Assembly (NCBI GenBank): GCA_029256575.1
Contig: JAQSXR010000003.1
Span: forward strand, 248,001 to 312,000
Origin: Clostridiales bacterium
Lineage (GTDB): Bacteria > Bacillota > Clostridia > Lachnospirales > JAQSXR01
Direction of reading: 5' to 3'
Length of the DNA: 64,000 nucleotides
The notes under the pieces are model-generated. The model saw nothing but the letters and a program-made list of their open reading frames with translations. It did not search any database and had not been told where the DNA came from. Below, piece by piece: positions 54,288 through 63,300 of this stretch. Each line of letters begins with the position of its first letter. Within the stretch, counting starts at the first letter, position 1. The translations under genes were made by a program, and so were the position numbers.

Positions 54288-55973
54288 CTAATAGGTATAT
54301 ACTCCGACATCAGGAGTTGTTAAAGCACTCCCGTCACCAAGTTCACTTTCAATGACCATACATGCTACAAGTGCCATAAACGGATCTGTTTTTCGGCTCT
54401 TACCCTCAATTTTTGCATAGTAATAATTTCCTGTATCAGTCCCTTGTTTCTTACCAGATGCAACTAGTTTTGTATTATATGTTGCCCACCATAACGGTGG
54501 GTTATATCCCCAAGTAAAATAGTTGTTTACGAAACAACTTTCAATAAGAGGTACTACTTGCATTATGTCAGATGGTCTAATTAACTTTACATTTTTATAT
54601 TCAGTCGCATCAAATCCAACTTTTCTTAAAGAGTTTGCCATCAAAGCATATCTATAATTGTCTAGAGATAATTTTAGTAGGTTATATTTTTGTGCTTGTT
54701 CTGCAATATATTCAGCTAGTAAGTCCGGATTAATTTCAACATCATCTACAAGCGTCAAATACCCTTCGTCTGACCATTCTTGCCATGGTATGTTTAGTCT
54801 ACTTATATCGGCTGATTTCAAACACAACCAAGAGTGAGATATATCGTATCTAGTATTACCTTCTCTAAAATGAATACAGACACTAGCGAAATCTGTTACC
54901 TTTGCATAGTCAATCCCTACTATTGCATTTCTACCTTGTAAGTCTGGTAATGCTTTATTTGATGCAATAATATTTTCCCACTCTGCAACTTGTAAGTCTT
55001 TATTACCTTTGGGGATATTCAACCTTTTAGTGAAAAATTCTTGTTCTAAACTTGGCTGATATTTCATCTGAATAAATTCTTTTTCCATCTCAATTCTGAG
55101 TTCATTAAAAAATCTCAATGAAGGATTAGCTTTGTGCCACATTTCAGGATCAGTAGCCTCTTCATCTGAATCTAATTTATAAATTAAAGGTAACATCCCT
55201 AAATCTTTGATAATTCTATTTAATACATCACTAGCAATAGCAAGTTTATCATCTAGTACGCCACCTCTTATATTTCCATTTGTGGTAATATAAAAAGCTC
55301 TGGAAAATTTCTTTTTTCCAAAGCCTGAGGTGAATACTTTTATATTGTCGTATGTTTCATAAGAATGACACTCATCAAAAATTAATGCTGCTGATCGTTT
55401 ACCATCTTTAGTCTTAGCATTACTTGTATTATATTTAATATACGAATTCGTTTTAAGATTAGTAATAACTTCTTTAGTTTTATAGAAAAACTTTTTAAGT
55501 ATACTCCATTTTTTTTCTAGAACTTGATATATATCTTCAAAAGATGTTTTAGCTTGATCCTCAGAGTTAGCTATAATATCAACATTATAACTTTTAACAC
55601 CATGATAATGTGTAGTTAAATACCATGCAATAGGGGAGATAAATCCGTTTTTACCGTTTCCTCTTCCCATCATTATAAATATTTCATCAAATACAACCGT
55701 ATCACTTGATTTATAAAAGCAATGAATACATGCAGTAACTAATAATTCCCAATCGAGTAACTTAATTTCAAAGTATTTTTCCATCAATTCGACTGCTTTA
55801 TTAATCTTTTCTGTATCAATAAAAACGTCAGGATTACTTAGTTTTTCTTCTATTAAATCCATAGCTAGCTTGATTTCTTTACTTGTAGGAAATACTTCAT
55901 TTCTAACATCATCTATATAATTATCTATATAAGGATGATAATCTTTTAATCTACATTTCTTCATCATCATCAT
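54288..55973 (-). CDS. terL: Terminase large subunit
   Basis: 561 residues. ATPase domain with the Walker A-like MMGRGNGKNGF and Walker B LIFDECHSY; RNase H-like nuclease with IVGIDYAKVTDFASV, LTLVDDVEI and a late Asp in GKSRKTDPFMALVA. The motor and nuclease for DNA packaging. The ATG (MMMMKK) follows GGTGGTGAG inside the end of terS, so the two are coupled. Confidence 0.95.
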   Translation of the reverse strand: MMMMKKCRLKDYHPYIDNYIDDVRNEVFPTSKEIKLAMDLIEEKLSNPDVFIDTEKINKAVELMEKYFEIKLLDWELLVTACIHCFYKSSDTVVFDEIFIMMGRGNGKNGFISPIAWYLTTHYHGVKSYNVDIIANSEDQAKTSFEDIYQVLEKKWSILKKFFYKTKEVITNLKTNSYIKYNTSNAKTKDGKRSAALIFDECHSYETYDNIKVFTSGFGKKKFSRAFYITTNGNIRGGVLDDKLAIASDVLNRIIKDLGMLPLIYKLDSDEEATDPEMWHKANPSLRFFNELRIEMEKEFIQMKYQPSLEQEFFTKRLNIPKGNKDLQVAEWENIIASNKALPDLQGRNAIVGIDYAKVTDFASVCIHFREGNTRYDISHSWLCLKSADISRLNIPWQEWSDEGYLTLVDDVEINPDLLAEYIAEQAQKYNLLKLSLDNYRYALMANSLRKVGFDATEYKNVKLIRPSDIMQVVPLIESCFVNNYFTWGYNPPLWWATYNTKLVASGKKQGTDTGNYYYAKIEGKSRKTDPFMALVACMVIESELGDGSALTTPDVGVYTY

Positions 55974-56280
55974 TCAACTCACCACCTTGGGATGGTTTTA
56001 TTCCTAGTGCACTTAACAACTTTATCATTTGTTGATTAACCTTTAGCAACTGATCTACGCTATCATTCTTTTTATAACCCCATTGTGTTTCACTATTTTG
56101 ATATTTACATGTTACACCACGCTCATTAATGTCATTAATGAGTAGATTTTTCGTTGTCCAGAAATCCATATAATCATTTATTAGATCTATGTAATACTTA
56201 CCCATTGTGCTATTTCTTTCAATTTGTTCTAATAAATCTTTTTTAATTTCTATTTGTTCTTTATTTTTTTCTTTTGCCAT
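55951..56280 (-). CDS. terS: Terminase small subunit (P27 family)
   Basis: 109 residues, helical, with IEIKKDLLEQIERNSTMGKYYIDLINDYMDFWTTKNLLINDINERGVTCKYQNSETQWGYKKNDSVDQLLKVNQQMIKLLSALGIKPS, the P27 pattern. Recognises the packaging site. The ATG at 56280 follows GGTGGTG; the track start lies 6 codons upstream. Overlaps terL by 23 bases. Confidence 0.88.
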   Translation of the reverse strand: MAKEKNKEQIEIKKDLLEQIERNSTMGKYYIDLINDYMDFWTTKNLLINDINERGVTCKYQNSETQWGYKKNDSVDQLLKVNQQMIKLLSALGIKPSQGGELNDDDEEM

Positions 56281-56384
56281 TTCACCACCACCTATCATGT
56301 GAGATTTTTAAAATATTTCTACTGTCTAGACCCCTACGAGTAACACCCATAATTCTTAATATGCGTTTGTTTTTGATGGGGGTA

Positions 56385-56738
56385 TCATTCCCATCTTTCT
56401 TCCGTTATAGGTTCTACTACTTTATGTTTTAATCGTTCTGGATGACATACATTTTCATGACAATCCTTACATACTGCTATAAGATTGACATACTCTTTAC
56501 CCTGAAATATATATGTCTTGCTTAATGCTAATCTTGGATGCTTACGAACATACTGTATATGATGCACGTGATTAGCTTTAGTATAAAATCCTTTTGCCTT
56601 GCAAACTTGACACTCATCCTTGCAATCTGACAAAACTGCTTTGCGTAAATGCCTCCACTCTTTTGATACATAAAACTCATGTAACTTATCTATTGCTATT
56701 AATTCATTTATCCATTTAGCAACTTGTTCTTCATTCAT
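56385..56738 (-). CDS. Phage HNH endonuclease
   Basis: 117 residues with zinc cysteines CQVCKAKG and CKDCHENVCH around an HNH core ANHVHHIQYVRKHPRLALS. Upstream of terS in HK97-like phages such proteins assist TerL in cutting DNA at the packaging site. Its ATG overlaps the stop of the small membrane gene (ATGA). The 86-base gap to terS (56299–56384) may hold the packaging site. Confidence 0.9.
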   Translation of the reverse strand: MNEEQVAKWINELIAIDKLHEFYVSKEWRHLRKAVLSDCKDECQVCKAKGFYTKANHVHHIQYVRKHPRLALSKTYIFQGKEYVNLIAVCKDCHENVCHPERLKHKVVEPITEERWE

Positions 56739-56845
56739 TGTTTCAATCTATTCTTTTTTATTAATTTATCTATTAACTCATCCTTAACATACATAATCAA
56801 TACTTGAACTATAAATATATAAAACAAACCTTCTAGTAATCCCAT
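56735..56845 (-). CDS. Small phage membrane protein, 36 residues
   Basis: The track ORF (56735–57007) begins before the terminator hairpin, so its first half is not real. The ATG at 56845, after AAAGGATGG at about 12 bases, gives MGLLEGLFYIFIVQVLIMYV and a basic tail, one membrane helix. Overlaps the HNH start. Function unknown. Confidence 0.5.
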   Translation of the reverse strand: MGLLEGLFYIFIVQVLIMYVKDELIDKLIKKNRLKQ

Positions 56846-56915
56846 ATGTATAACCATCCTTTCATAACTTTCTATTATTCTACACAACAAATTCAAACTA
56901 TTCCCTTTTTCTGCA

Positions 56916-56943
56916 TTAAAAATGCACCTCCAAAGAGATGCAT
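56916..56943 (-). terminator. Intrinsic terminator after the HExxH gene
   Basis: ATGCATCTCTTTGGAGGTGCAT hairpin followed by TTTTTAATG on the minus strand, 30 bases after the stop codon. Confidence 0.8.
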
Positions 56944-56972
56944 TATCTGTTAGAATAAAAATTAAATTTCGT

Positions 56973-57851
56973 TTATAACTCCATAATTTTATAATAAACA
57001 CGCACAAATTCTTTTATATTCTCACGTTTTGCAATATATGGATACAACAAATTTAGGAATATTATTACATTTTCCATTTCATGCAGACACTCGATATAAA
57101 TACAAATTTTTTCATCATTCTTATACTCATCATAAAAAGGAACTTTTATCTTTTTTACATGATAATATGCTATGTATTGAACAAAAAAGTAAATAATTCG
57201 TCTTACTTTGGTGTATTTATCAATCTTATACTCATTAGTAATATAATCTATTAAATTCTCTTTAGTACTTTCTATTCTATTGACATCAGCAATTGTTAAT
57301 ATTTTATCATAGGCGCATTTTTCCGCAAAATATTCACCAAATAATGATTGCCCTATTTCAGAAATAGCATCAAAATCATTTGTTGGAATATTTCTTCTTT
57401 CTGCCCTGCATACTCTCTGCTGACCATCAATTGCATGACCAAATTCATGTAAAAAAATAATAGCATTTGAATTAATTTTTTTCAATATATCATTATCGAA
57501 ATTATATCCATGACATTTATGTAAAATGAAGTATAAAAATCCCCTTAAAATACATTCTTTAATAATTATTGCTTGTTGTAAAATACCTATTTCACTTAAA
57601 CCAGTAATGCACTTTCCAACTACTTCAATATTTTTATCTTTAATATCCAATTTTTCTTCATTAAGCATTTCACAATACTCATTAACTGTATTGATGAATT
57701 TTAATGTATCATCAATGGTTATTACTAAATATAATATTGGTTCTAATTTATATCCAAATAAATTATTTAGAATTGACTTAAATTCATCCAATCCCAAAGT
57801 GCTTTCAATTTCATTTTTTATCCTACAATCTTGTTCAAATATAAGTCTCAT
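56973..57851 (-). CDS. Phage accessory protein with HExxH zincin-like motif
   Basis: 292 residues, not recognised as a whole. AIIFLHEFGHAIDGQQR at 131–146 gives HExxH (135–139), with a downstream acidic helix FGEYFAEKCAYD (171–182) that could supply the third zinc ligand, as in ImmA/IrrE-type and other zincins. The rest is helical without a membrane segment. It has its own promoter-like TATAAT region and a terminator, so it is an independent accessory gene between the packaging module and other accessory genes. Confidence 0.6.
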   Translation of the reverse strand: MRLIFEQDCRIKNEIESTLGLDEFKSILNNLFGYKLEPILYLVITIDDTLKFINTVNEYCEMLNEEKLDIKDKNIEVVGKCITGLSEIGILQQAIIIKECILRGFLYFILHKCHGYNFDNDILKKINSNAIIFLHEFGHAIDGQQRVCRAERRNIPTNDFDAISEIGQSLFGEYFAEKCAYDKILTIADVNRIESTKENLIDYITNEYKIDKYTKVRRIIYFFVQYIAYYHVKKIKVPFYDEYKNDEKICIYIECLHEMENVIIFLNLLYPYIAKRENIKEFVRVYYKIMEL

Positions 57852-57933
57852 GTTTTCCCCCTCATTCGTACATAATTAATATTATATACCAAAAAATTAC
57901 AAAAGGAAATACTCGTTCTGCATTGTAAAGAGA

Positions 57934-57958
57934 AGAGCATCAATCAATTTGATACTCT
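57934..57958 (-). terminator. Hairpin after the 305-residue accessory gene
   Basis: AGAGTATCAA and TTGATGCTCT pair around five bases (one G·T), then TCTCTTTAC. The T run is weak. Confidence 0.5.
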
Positions 57959-58018
57959 CCGTCAATGTTTATGTATTAATCAATTTTAGAACTCCATTTA
58001 TACCCATTAATATTTAAA

Positions 58019-58936
58019 TCATTCCTTATTATTTTGTAAAAGCTTAGTTTCTTCTACAGATATTTTTTGTACTTCATTCTGTGTAATGAATAAATCTTTA
58101 ACTTCAACTGTTTCTATAGCCGAATGAATCTCTAATCCCTTTTCAAATAACCACGCTAACTTTTCTAAACTCTTTTCGGCTCTACCTCTTTCATCACCAT
58201 CTTTTAAAGGATGTATGCTTTGTTCTAATTCTAGTACACAGTTATCAATATAACTCTTGTTCGCTTTCTTGTAGCCTTCTATAACAGTTTCTATAACATC
58301 GTTTTTTAACTTCATAGCTCTTAATTGCTCTTCTTGTTGCTCTACATTGGTTATATGAGATTTAATTTTAATTGTATAATCTATTATTTTAGCTAAATTT
58401 GACAGTATTACTGTTGTTCCTACTGCAGCGATCATAAAACTAATCCATGTGGAACCAACATCTATACAATTCAATTTTATTTCTTCATCTTTATTTTTTA
58501 AAAATGGACATTGATTAATGACAAAATTTATTTCTTTAATATATGTAGCAAACTCATCTAATGTTTTAAATGATGGTAATTTTACATCAAAACCACTACC
58601 CTTATTATCATTACCTAACAATTCATACAAATCAATTATTGTATTCACTTTATCTTCTAAAGACTTTATTTTTTTCAGTAATATTGCATGGATTTGCACA
58701 GAAATATCTAATTTAGACTTATTTTTTGAAAATGTAGGAATACAATCATACAAATCACTAACTGCTTCTAATAAACAAGGAACTTGGCTTAGTACCTCTA
58801 ATGTCTTAACAAAGTCATTCCAATTTTTAATTAAATAATACTGATTACTTCCACCTTGGTTTTCTACAGTAATTTCCAGCTTTTTTATATCACCTATTTT
58901 ATTTTTACAAATATAATACATATTATATAACCTCAT
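58019..58936 (-). CDS. Phage accessory membrane protein with coiled coil
   Basis: 305 residues, not recognised. An N-terminal alpha/beta part (1–160) precedes one membrane segment at about 170–187 (WISFMIAAVGTTVILSNLA) and a coiled-coil cytoplasmic-type tail (about 195–300, EQQEEQLRAMKLKNDVIETVIEGYKKANKSY). The start follows GGGAGGTAAAG. It has a good promoter of its own and a 20-base palindrome upstream. Membrane plus coiled-coil phage accessory proteins often act in superinfection exclusion or anti-phage defence, but here this is conjecture. Confidence 0.55.
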   Translation of the reverse strand: MRLYNMYYICKNKIGDIKKLEITVENQGGSNQYYLIKNWNDFVKTLEVLSQVPCLLEAVSDLYDCIPTFSKNKSKLDISVQIHAILLKKIKSLEDKVNTIIDLYELLGNDNKGSGFDVKLPSFKTLDEFATYIKEINFVINQCPFLKNKDEEIKLNCIDVGSTWISFMIAAVGTTVILSNLAKIIDYTIKIKSHITNVEQQEEQLRAMKLKNDVIETVIEGYKKANKSYIDNCVLELEQSIHPLKDGDERGRAEKSLEKLAWLFEKGLEIHSAIETVEVKDLFITQNEVQKISVEETKLLQNNKE

Positions 58937-58965
58937 CTTTACCTCCCATATATGTTTATGGGAAT

Positions 58966-58993
58966 ATTATACTACATATTATTTATATTTCAA
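58966..58993 (-). promoter_or_regulatory. Promoter of the membrane coiled-coil accessory gene
   Basis: TTGAAA (58993–58988), 16 bases, TATAAT (58971–58966) on the minus strand, 30 bases before the start codon. Confidence 0.65.
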
Positions 58994-59017
58994 ACATAAA
59001 ACACTATTTTCTTACAT

Positions 59018-59037
59018 AATAAACTATATAGTTTATT
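59018..59037. promoter_or_regulatory. 20-base perfect palindrome AATAAACTATATAGTTTATT
   Basis: Lies about 25 bases upstream of the -35 element of the 58966–58993 promoter. Likely an operator; the regulator is not known. Confidence 0.5.
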
Positions 59038-59074
59038 TCCACTATAAAGCCACTCTATAACAAAGTGGTGCAAA

Positions 59075-59716
59075 TTAAGCACCCTTATACCAATCAGGTT
59101 TTATACTTTCTAAATGACACCATTTAAAAACCCCAAGTTGGCTTATGTACCCCGTATTAACATCAATATCTTGTTGCAATAACAACTCTATAATTTGTTT
59201 AGGTTTTAATCCTTGTTCCTTTAAATATAATATATTTGCAATTATTGTTTCATCGTATTTTACGTTAGGATTTAATGAACCTAAATTGATATCATGCCTT
59301 AACGAAGAAGTTGTATCGTCTTTTTTATTTGAACTATGCTTACTTACCTTAAAATGTGAATTACAAACCGTAAGTCGATTAAGATTAATATTTACTTCCT
59401 CGATTAATGATAGTGCAATCTGCAATGATTCTTTCTCTTCAGTTGTCATATCTTTGACATCATTAGTTGAGGCTGATACAAAAATCACTCGCATGCAAAG
59501 GTCATCTCTGTCCCAAGCTTCTTGGATAGGTCTCTTGTTATTTTCCATATAAAGACCTCTTCTTAGGTTATATAAATGACGTGATAGACAAGAATTTCCT
59601 ATGTCTATTGCCGAACCTACATATAAAACTTTACCTTCAAGTTTTGTCTCGAATTGGTAAACTCCTGCATTATAAATACTGTTTTCTCCTACGATTTCCA
59701 TGTACTTTTTTTTCAT
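59075..59716 (-). CDS. GIY-YIG-like nuclease domain protein
   Basis: 213 residues. Residues 15–75 fit a GIY-YIG fold: AGVYQF (GIY), VLYVGSAIDIGNS (YIG) and the SRHLYNLRRGLYMENNKRPIQEAW helix with Arg and Glu. The C-terminal part (about 150–205) contains a helix-turn-helix-like LKEQGLKPKQIIELLLQQDIDVNTGYISQLG, perhaps a DNA-binding module. It could be a homing or anti-invader nuclease; single-domain phage GIY-YIG proteins are common. The ATG follows AAAGGAAAT. An inverted repeat lies 24 bases upstream. Confidence 0.65.
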   Translation of the reverse strand: MKKKYMEIVGENSIYNAGVYQFETKLEGKVLYVGSAIDIGNSCLSRHLYNLRRGLYMENNKRPIQEAWDRDDLCMRVIFVSASTNDVKDMTTEEKESLQIALSLIEEVNINLNRLTVCNSHFKVSKHSSNKKDDTTSSLRHDINLGSLNPNVKYDETIIANILYLKEQGLKPKQIIELLLQQDIDVNTGYISQLGVFKWCHLESIKPDWYKGA

Positions 59717-59739
59717 AATATGTATTTCCTTTCTAATGG

Positions 59740-59762
59740 GCTAGTTTATATCGTTTACTAGC
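59740..59762. promoter_or_regulatory. Inverted repeat GCTAGT-N11-ACTAGC upstream of the GIY-YIG gene
   Basis: Six-base arms around TTATATCGTTT. Position just before the ribosome-binding site suggests an operator or attenuator. Confidence 0.4.
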
Positions 59763-59935
59763 AACTTTTTAAAATAATGGTTGACGGGTACCTTCAAACA
59801 TGGTAAACTTTAATTACGCCATATTTGGTTTTATTTTTGTATAAATATATATGTTTAAAAAAATATATTAACAGACCAACCTATCACCAAGGAGGTAGCG
59901 ACAAGTCAGTCTGTAAATAACTAATATAAATATAA

Positions 59936-59962
59936 CAAAAAGCACCTAACTCAATAGATGCC
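59936..59962 (-). terminator. Intrinsic terminator after the small HTH gene
   Basis: GCATCTA and TAGGTGC arms with one G·U pair, followed by TTTTTG on the minus strand. Confidence 0.55.
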
Positions 59963-59977
59963 TTCCACTATAAATTT

Positions 59978-60172
59978 TTACGCGTTGTGTTGTGTTAAAT
60001 ATTCGGAGATAAGCATTAAGTGGTTATCCCATAAATCACGAGATCCAGTCTTCCATCTTGATAATACATCAAGTGGAATTTTTTCTTCTAATCTGCTTGC
60101 AATAAACTTTTGTGACGTACCTGTTGATTCTAAATAGTTAACAAATCGTGTTCTTACTTCTTCTTGTAACAT
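59978..60172 (-). CDS. Small helix-turn-helix protein
   Basis: 64 residues, pattern RTRFVNYLESTGTSQKFIASRLEEKIPLDVLSRWKTGSRDLWDNHLMLISEYL, close to a lambda-repressor-like (Cro/XRE) fold with the turn at about QKFIASRL. It may regulate the promoter with paired operator half-sites in the 60.2–60.3 kb gap. It is the only repressor-like gene in the visible prophage part. Confidence 0.65.
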   Translation of the reverse strand: MLQEEVRTRFVNYLESTGTSQKFIASRLEEKIPLDVLSRWKTGSRDLWDNHLMLISEYLTQHNA

Positions 60173-60246
60173 AATAATTTTTAATCTTTCCTTTCTTTTT
60201 TATCAATAATTAATGCAGTATTTATATTTTATTTTTCAGTTTTCTA

Positions 60247-60275
60247 TTTACATTTTAAATAGAGTATGATAAAAT
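60247..60275 (+). promoter_or_regulatory. Promoter flanked by 9-base operator half-sites
   Basis: TTTACA (60247–60252), 17 bases, TAAAAT (60270–60275) on the plus strand. ATAGAGTAT at 60259–60267 and its reverse complement ATACTCTAT at 60301–60309 bracket the start of transcription, as for a dimeric repressor. Confidence 0.6.
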
Positions 60276-60281
60276 TCATCT

Positions 60282-60376
60282 AGGACGATATTAATATTTA
60301 ATACTCTATCCATATAACACCACAAATACAAATGACTGTAATCCATATATATCAAAGGATACAGTCATTTTTTTAT
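60282..60376 (+). ncRNA. Candidate small RNA, about 95 bases
   Basis: Runs from the predicted start to the hairpin AATGACTGTA…TACAGTCATT followed by TTTTTTTATT (60329–60374). No ORF. It converges on the RNA polymerase-like gene, whose 3' end is 17 bases away. Confidence 0.45.
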
Positions 60377-60392
60377 TATACAAGCGTGCAAC

Positions 60393-63300
60393 TTATGCTC
60401 CTATTGTTAAAGCGTTCCACTCGACATCAATTGCATTCATTTCAACTATATTGCTATTATCATAAACCTTTCTTCTTATCTTAATATATTTTTTTCCAAG
60501 AATTTCTATAATATTATTAGCATCATCTCCAACCTCATATTCTTTTAAGGTTTCTATAGTTCCATCCCCTGTACTGACAAAACATTCTAATGTTAATTCA
60601 CTATAGGCAGTATATAACAAGTCCATCATTACGTTTCTCATACTATAAAAATCTTCATCAAAAATTTTATTATTTTCTATATCATCTTTATCAGTAAAGC
60701 ATTTGGCTATAATAAATTGTAATGTTAAAATTTTAGGTCTCTTAATTGTGCTTTTTAGTGTGGTAGCAAAATGATTCATGATTTCATCCCTAGTCATCGA
60801 AGTAGTCTTTTCTTCTTTTGATAGAAACTTTAATGATTTGATTCTGGCATTACATTCAGCTCCAAAAGACTTTATTTTTTGTATATGTTTTCTATCAGCA
60901 GATTCCCAAACTTCATCCTTAACATTAAGAATTTCAGCCACTGAAGTATAATTTTTCCCTCTAGGATAAGTGCCAAATTCTTCATCTAAAATTGTTTCCA
61001 AAAAATCCATTGAACATTTCATAGAGGTGTAGTTGTAATTTTCAGATTTTTGAGTTGTATATTTAAAAAATGACGGTCTACTAATTGCATCAATTGTTTG
61101 TGATACAATTTCATAAATTTCAGTATTTAATTTATCAATGTCTTTTTGTTTTGTTGCTTTCTCTAATTTAAGTTGTAATGATGTTAATTGGTCATATTTT
61201 TTTGTATTAAAAGACTTTTTAAGTACATTCTTTTTATTTCGTTCAATATACGCTTTCTTTAAAATCTTCATTAATTCATTTGCACTATCTACGCTTAATT
61301 CTTTCTTGGCTTTATCAATCTCTACATTAGACATATTATTACAAGCAGCAATATCTAACATGATTTCTTCAAGTTGTTGCTTTTTCAAATCATAAACTTC
61401 TCTAAACTGTGAATACTTTCTCTTCCTTAATTTTATATTTTCTATATTTTTTATTTTACCAAATATACCTCTACATTTTTCTAAAGAATAATAGGTATCC
61501 TGCCAAATTGAATTTAAAATCTGACTGCAATTTATTACTTGTCCAATATAGTTTTCACTAATCTTTGTATCAACATCCGATATATCATCCAAAGTATAAA
61601 ATTGCTTCTTTTTCTTATCTTCATCAGTTTGAGTAATCATATTGCATGGAATTAAAAAATTTTCATGACAAAATTTTGCTTGTTGGACTAATACGTCATG
61701 ACCACTAATAAGAATGCTATCGCTGTCCATGTCCAAACCTGAGTTCTTTGTATAAAAATTGTTTTTTACACCTGTGATTATTGCAATATTATTGGTCAGA
61801 TTGAACCACTTGTATTCATCATAATATTTATTTTTTACATATCCAATGTTACCACTACATACAACTGGATTTCTAGTCTCAAAAAGCATTTGCTCATTGT
61901 CAAATCTATTACAATATATTTCATATCCACTAGATACAAATAAATCCTGATTAATTGCTTTATATAACATTGTTACAGGATCCGAAACAACAATTGCATA
62001 ATCAGTATCTTTTACAAGTATTTTACCCTTTCTCATTTTTTCTCTGTAATAGCTTAAAGAATCATTTTTCTTATCCCTATAAATTGGAGTATTATTAGCT
62101 ACATCACATACTGCACAAAGATTATCAATCATTTCATTGCTAGATTTATATTGCAAATCTTTTTTGAAATAATTAAACACTACATTATCTGTTCTGATTG
62201 CCTTATAAAATTCAAAATGTTCTTTTACAACTTCTCGAAGCTGCTTTACACTTAACACTAAAGCTTGAATTATTTGATAACTAACTTGATTAAATTTTCC
62301 AAACGGACTTGATTGCTCTGTTTTACAAACACCAAATTTATTTTTAGTTTCATTTAAATCTTTTAACCAAGTACTATAAACTTCTAATTTCTGCTCTTTT
62401 TCTGTATTACCCTTAAATTTTTTATAAAACTTAAAGAATTTAAAAGATGAAGGTGACACTATCCAACGAATATCTGATACTTTTATATCTCTATTAAGCA
62501 AATCTTTTGTATAGACAGTTTGATAATCATCCCCATATTTTTCTTTCAAAAAATCAATAATTCTAGTATTAAATGCACAAGATTTCACAAGCTTTTGACG
62601 CAGTAATACGCATCCAAAATCTCCGTATTCATTTTCTTGAAAAATACTCTCATCCAGTAAACTTTGTCCATCTGTTATTTGTACATTTTCTTTTATCTTT
62701 TCTTTTTTTGTTACTAATTCATTTCCCACTAATCTACTTACAAGCATTTCATTAGATGGCGCCATTACATTAATATCATCAATTAATAAAATTTGGTTTG
62801 GTTTAATATATATATTATTAGGTAAATTATGAGATAAATCCAGAGATTCATAAGCAAGTATCCCAGCTAAAGCAATTTTATTATCAATTTCTTCTCCTGC
62901 TTCAAATTTAATTCCTAATCTACTCCAACACTCAAATAATTCCTTGCACTCTTTTTTAATATAAAGGACAGAACCACAACGAGACTTTGATCCAGATCGT
63001 TTGTAATAAACATATTCACACCCATTTAAGATAAATCCATTATTAGTAATGAACTTTCTCAATTTTTTCTTTGACATAACGGTTTTTTGCTTATCAACTG
63101 TAGTATTAAATACGTTACCTTTACTGTCTTTTTTATAATTAACTTTTGTTATTACTTCATTATTCTTATTAATGCTTAGTTCCTTATATGGCTCTTTGCA
63201 AGTTACATTCACAATAATATCTGTGTATTGATGTCCAAATGAATCTACTGCAAATTCATTAGGATATTTTTCATATATGTAATCTAAGCAAAGCGAATAA

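Noticed and set aside
56299-56384. cos site between terS and HNH
   Set aside because: Position is right for a packaging site but I found no defined cohesive-end sequence or repeat set to support it.
56735-57007. 90-residue ORF as drawn in the track
   Set aside because: A terminator hairpin and the upstream gene occupy its first half; only the last 36 residues have a possible start and ribosome-binding site.
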